From: Macrolepiota albuminosa
Lineage: Eukaryota > Basidiomycota > Agaricomycetes > Agaricales > Agaricaceae
DNA: 64,000 nucleotides
Assembly (NCBI GenBank): GCA_027475525.1
Contig: JAMWFC010000090.1
Coordinates: forward strand, 1,116,001-1,180,000
Direction: 5' to 3'
Shown one piece after another: positions 60,144 to 64,000 of the stretch (positions are counted from its first letter, which is position 1; each line of letters begins with the position of its first letter). The translations under genes were made by a program, and so were the position numbers. The notes beneath the pieces were generated by a model that saw nothing but the letters and a program-made list of their open reading frames with translations, made no database searches and was not told the origin of the DNA.

Positions 60144-62091
60144 CAGGTGATTAGCTATGAACTCTTCAGCATGAACGGAAGGGTCTTGCCTGATTCAAGT
60201 TGTGGATACATGAGAATGTTCCTGAGTAGGAAGGCTCAGGTTTCTGAACGACGGATGGTGGCGTTTTCAAACGGTTGCATCCTTATTTATGTATGGATTC
60301 GGTACTTTCCGATAATTCCCAATTTTCAACTTAACCCAGAATAGTTACAAGGCAGGCCGGGAGAACGTCATATAGCGTGGCGTCGTAGAGTCAATTACCA
60401 ATTCAAGCAGGCCACGTTCGGCCTTTTGAGCAGGAATCAGTCAGAGTGACACTATAGTCACCTGAACCTGAATCATCAACGATAATTGACACGTTGCAAT
60501 GTCTTTCGGGAAAGGGTGCTTACGGTGCCATGGTGGTAAAGTCTCGGCGTAACGGAGTCTGAACTAACGATTTTATCTCCGCTTTGATCTTTTTTTTTTT
60601 AACTTTTTTGTTGAGCCAATATGCCTTGATATCGCTGTCGCGCGGTTTCTGTATAGCTTTCCACATATGCGAGTGGCTGCAGATAACCTGCATCAGCAAG
60701 CTTCATCGCAACAGCGGTGGCTTAGAGTGATTGATTTCTTTCGACCTCACTTGGATATACAGCACGATTTGTTTTTGATTGGGACTGGGGGAAATAAGTA
60801 CAAGTTGCCTTTGCATTGATCCGAGAGCTTCTGATGAAGAGCGATGAAGAGCGAGCTGTACACAAGTCACTGTGCGACACCGATTGGATTTAGCGCGATC
60901 GGCGTTCTGGCAACAATCTAGTTATGAAGCATACTCTCCTGGGGGAATGACGCGTCGTGAGAGTATCGAATACATAACTACGTGGACATTCGACAAATAC
61001 GATTGATCCAATAAGTGAGTGTTTCTCTCGTCTTCAGGGCCAAAGTGCTCCACGTTCTTATCGATGTTCTTAGTGTACGACAACAGTACATGGTACCAGG
61101 ATGTTTGCAACCATTCCGTCTCCACACTTGTCTACGCCAGTGTCGCAACACGGGTTGATATCGCGGGAGGGGCTGCGCTTCTGGGTGTTACGCCGATGTG
61201 CGACTAGTGTGATGTATTGACAGTTGTGATTCATCCGTTCATCTGTCCCATACCTCAATGCATGGTAGCAATAAGTATGTGGAATTCTCCTATCATTACC
61301 CAAACATTTTACAATGAGATCCAGGGGTTGAAAGTGTCGAGACTTTGGCGTGTCAAGATCTGGAACGGCTAGACCCAACGCCACTCAGTTTTGCATGTAA
61401 GTGATGTTAAACATACTAGTTGTTCGCTTACAACTTCCCTGCACGTTCATCTCATACACCAGGAACGATCCTGAACCACCAGGAACGAGAAAGGCGGGGT
61501 TGGACGTTGAGTATGTACCAAGGGCTGACCTGCCCATGAAGTTTAGAGTCTACCAATAAATATGACTATGGGGTGGGTGGAATCACAACCATCCTACTTC
61601 CCCCTGAATGAAGGTTAGGAGTACTGGTGGCCCGTACATCGACGGTGACTACCCACTGACGTGGTCGCAACAAGCAGAAGTCATAATAACGTTCACTCCA
61701 TGATCAATCATTGATTGTACGGTCAGGCACGGATTTTAATGTTTAGCTCCTAAGTCAGGTCAGGGTCTGCTAATTCGCTCCTGCCCATTGTACGCTCCAA
61801 AGCTTTCTGTGACTCCCTCTCCCGTGGCTTCAGGTGAGCTCTTTAACACTACAGGTGAGCTGGGTATGTATCTGAGGCCTTACAGTGACGGTTATTACAA
61901 AATATCTCCGCCACATTCCATATCCAGGGTCAAAGGATACCGTTAGCCAAAGGGTATCGACATCATACTTGAATTTAGAATTCCATTTGGAGACGCAGAG
62001 GACGTCTCCGATAGTGCGCGACTTTATGACAGATTTCATGACAGCTTTATGTATCCAAATTCAGAACTAGGAGAAAAACGCTATATAAACC
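60144..62091. other. Intergenic, no confident gene
   Basis: It contains the unidentified first exon of the F-box gene at its left edge and the hydrophobin upstream region at its right. A poly-T run lies at about 60,590-60,600. The frame 61,070-61,384 (-) is open for 104 codons but has no motif. Confidence 0.4.
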
Positions 62092-62099
62092 AGGAATCC
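62092..62099 (+). promoter_or_regulatory. TATA box of hydrophobin gene
   Basis: TATATAAA lies about 68 bp before the ATG at 62,160, as expected for a strongly expressed hydrophobin. Confidence 0.65.
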
Positions 62100-62159
62100 A
62101 GACCTCTTTGAGTATCAATCAGTTCAGCAAATCGCTCTACTTCTTCCACCACAGTCAAC

Positions 62160-62622
62160 ATGTTCGCTCGCCTCTCTGCTACCGTTCTTCTCGCTCTTCC
62201 TTTGCTCGCTGCCGCGACTTGCAGTTCTGGAAGCGCGCAGTGTTGCCGCAGCGTTGAGGAAGTCAGTAGACGGACCATTTGCTCTGACTTATTGCCTTGC
62301 TAATGTGTTACTGGAAAGGCTGGGAGCGATGGTGTTGCTAATCTCCTGAACAACCTCCTCGGTGTTGACGTCCAAAGCATTACTGGCCTTATCGGATGTA
62401 CGTTTATCGTTCGTGACGAGAGACTATCGGTTTAATAGGATTTGTTGTAACAGTGTCCTGCGGTCCTCTCTCTGCAGGATGCAGTCAGCAAGCAGTTTGC
62501 TGCTCAGACAACCACTTCGTCAGTCTTTGAGACTTGTCTACCTCTAACAATATCCCTGATTCTTCATTGTATAGAATGGTCTCGTTGCTCTTGGATGCAC
62601 TCCTATCGGTGTCAATGTCTAG
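62160..62622 (+). CDS. Class I hydrophobin
   Basis: This is a small secreted amphipathic protein that coats aerial hyphae and fruit bodies. The ATG at 62,160 gives a signal peptide (MFARLSATVLLALPLLAAAT). The eight cysteines follow the hydrophobin order C-CC-C-C-CC-C: TCSSGSAQCCRSVEE, then after introns GVANLLNNLLGVDVQSITG, SCGPLSAGCSQQAVCCSDNH and NGLVALGCTPIGVNV. Four exons are read by eye, with introns at about 62,261-62,318, 62,398-62,451 and 62,520-62,574. The stop is at 62,622. Total length of about 110 residues is typical of the class I family. The GCTPI end is a hallmark. No break seen. Confidence 0.93.
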
Positions 62623-63129
62623 TTTTGGCACAATATGCGGATGATCAATTATTGGACTTTAACATACTACGGTGGATGGTAATTTGTTTGTATTTCTTCG
62701 GCATAGTTCAGTATAACTGCAATTGGCATCTATTTTTTATCGTTGTAAGGCATTTAAGGAAAGCCTCCATTTCCAGAATGATTGTTTTGAGCAATACTGC
62801 AACGCCAGACTCGGTTCTGTCCACAGTTCAGATGCTGTGGATACTCCTCATCATGGACCCTTGCGGCGTAAGTTGATATGTATACCATTACTCGAAATTG
62901 GGATTTTGGGGTTTCCAAAATCCTTCAACAAACTTCCGCTACAACTGAAACAAAAGAAAACCAACAATCGCCCACGTTATTACAAAACGAGCTTTTCAAG
63001 GTCATTGACAAGGAAATAAAAAACAGAACAACAGAGAGCTGGTTGCAAAGCTTACAAAGACATTACTTGGACGACATAGCAGAAAGTAAAACAGGGTAAC
63101 AATGATACAACTCAGTTCTGCCACCTCAT
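62623..63129. other. 3' spacer, no gene seen
   Basis: AT-rich DNA between the hydrophobin stop and the stop of the minus-strand leucine-rich-repeat gene. Open frames here are short and unsupported. Confidence 0.5.
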
Positions 63130-64000
63130 TTACCTATCATCATCATCCTCCTCCTCCTCTTCCAGTCTGTTGCTGATGCCCAGAATCATATCGCGAACCA
63201 ACAAATCCATCCTGCGCATCTCCAAGATGGACCTCAGTCGCTCGGCCAATTCCGCCTTACCACCCGTAATGAGAATTGCCGGATTTTTTGCTTTATGGAC
63301 AGCGAGATTCCGTTGTAGCGCCGCAGCAGACAATCGGGCGCAGACACTGGGATGTACAACGAGAGGCGGACGAGGATCGATTTCATATTGATTGTCCAAC
63401 TCTACTCGAAATCAAAAAGAACGTAGATAGATAACAGAGAACGTACCTTTAAGATAATCCATGCAGGACGAAGGAATCTCAATATCGATGACGCGTTCTT
63501 CATTGCGAATGGTACATGCGAGGCGACGAAGACCTTGCATCTGAATTCCGGTGTCCAGGATTGAGAGAAATGTAAGCTTGGAGAGGCAGATGATGGCGGG
63601 TATAGCATCGTCGTCAATGGCAGGGTTTGATCCGATAGAGAGTTGGGTCAGGGTATGCTTGAGAGGAAGGAGGAGAAAGATTCTGTGCAGATGTAAGGTC
63701 AATACCCGTACCCAAGTCGCCAGCATCACTCACGCTTCGTTGGAGATGGAGGTGTTGTCAAGCAAAAGAGTTCCAAGCCTGGGAAGGTGGTGGATATACC
63801 TAAGGTCAGAGTCATCGATGGAAACATCACGAATTGACAGCTCAGTAACGAAAAGGAAGCTATTAGGTTGGTCGAATGCTATGTGTATGCGGATAATGTC
63901 AGCTCAAGAGACGCGTATTCAAATTTTCTTTACTGGGCAAGATGTCCCGAGAGAGATTGAGACCGCCTGGGTCTATTAAAGACTCGGTGAGTGTGATCCA
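63130..64000 (-). CDS. Leucine-rich-repeat (RNI-like) protein, 3' part
   Basis: The gene enters from the right edge of the window on the minus strand. Exons by eye: an upstream piece with [20 protein letters not shown] and [15 protein letters not shown] (about 63,850-63,735), then [40 protein letters not shown] and SSCMDYLKG (about 63,683-63,447). The last exon reads [34 protein letters not shown] and a C-terminal acidic run [10 protein letters not shown], with the stop at 63,130. The repeat period and the L-x-L-x-(N/D) pattern fit ribonuclease-inhibitor-like repeats. The start is outside the window and the function is not deduced. Confidence 0.75.

Noticed and set aside
1..64000. CRISPR arrays, bacterial operons, phage or plasmid features
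   Set aside because: None seen. Introns, retroelements and gene types are eukaryotic.

Overview
The window looks like nuclear DNA of a mushroom-forming basidiomycete (Agaricomycetes). The evidence is many introns of about 45-60 bp, a class I hydrophobin, a secreted bicupin oxalate decarboxylase, an F-box gene and a leucine-rich-repeat gene, and a heavy load of Ty3/gypsy, Ty1/copia and LINE retroelements.

Positions 1 to about 18,000 are a stack of insertions. A decayed copia element on the minus strand (1-521 and 14,616-17,807) was split inside its reverse transcriptase by an LTR-type insertion now left as a solo LTR (522-1,502 and 14,485-14,615). Near the end of that solo LTR sits a full-length gypsy element (1,503-14,480), and its own reverse transcriptase is split by another solo LTR (6,370-7,354). 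The three LTR insertions are flanked by 4-bp duplications TCGC, GCGC and ACGC. The gypsy element carries a spliced multi-exon gene on its antisense strand (11,058-13,372).

Positions 18,000-22,700 are gene-poor and rich in small repeats. From 22,737 to 39,708 the window is ordinary gene space: an MFS transporter (+), a Ser/Thr-rich single-pass membrane protein (-), a forkhead transcription factor (-), an acidic hypothetical protein (-), tRNA-His guanylyltransferase THG1 (+) and, converging on it, a Ubp8/USP22-like SAGA deubiquitinase (-). An intact LINE with a single 2,314-codon ORF fills 40,307-47,251 (-). It abuts a HIT-domain gene (+) whose 5' exons I cannot recognise. Then follow oxalate decarboxylase (+, about twenty short exons), a 4.5-kb gene-poor stretch, a gene with an Ecm11-like C-terminus (+), an F-box gene (-), a hydrophobin (+) and the 3' end of a leucine-rich-repeat gene (-) cut by the window edge.

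Two points affect how everything should be read. First, fifteen head-to-tail duplications of exactly 77 bp are scattered through the window, mostly in the gypsy element. They look like unmerged k=77 assembly overlaps, and many of the frameshifts they cause are probably not biological. Second, the two 939-bp gypsy LTRs differ at only six sites, and all six fit CpG to CpA/TpG change. This suggests recent insertion followed by deamination of methylated cytosine.

All intron and exon limits were placed by eye from splice signals and protein continuity. They should be treated as good drafts rather than measured structures.
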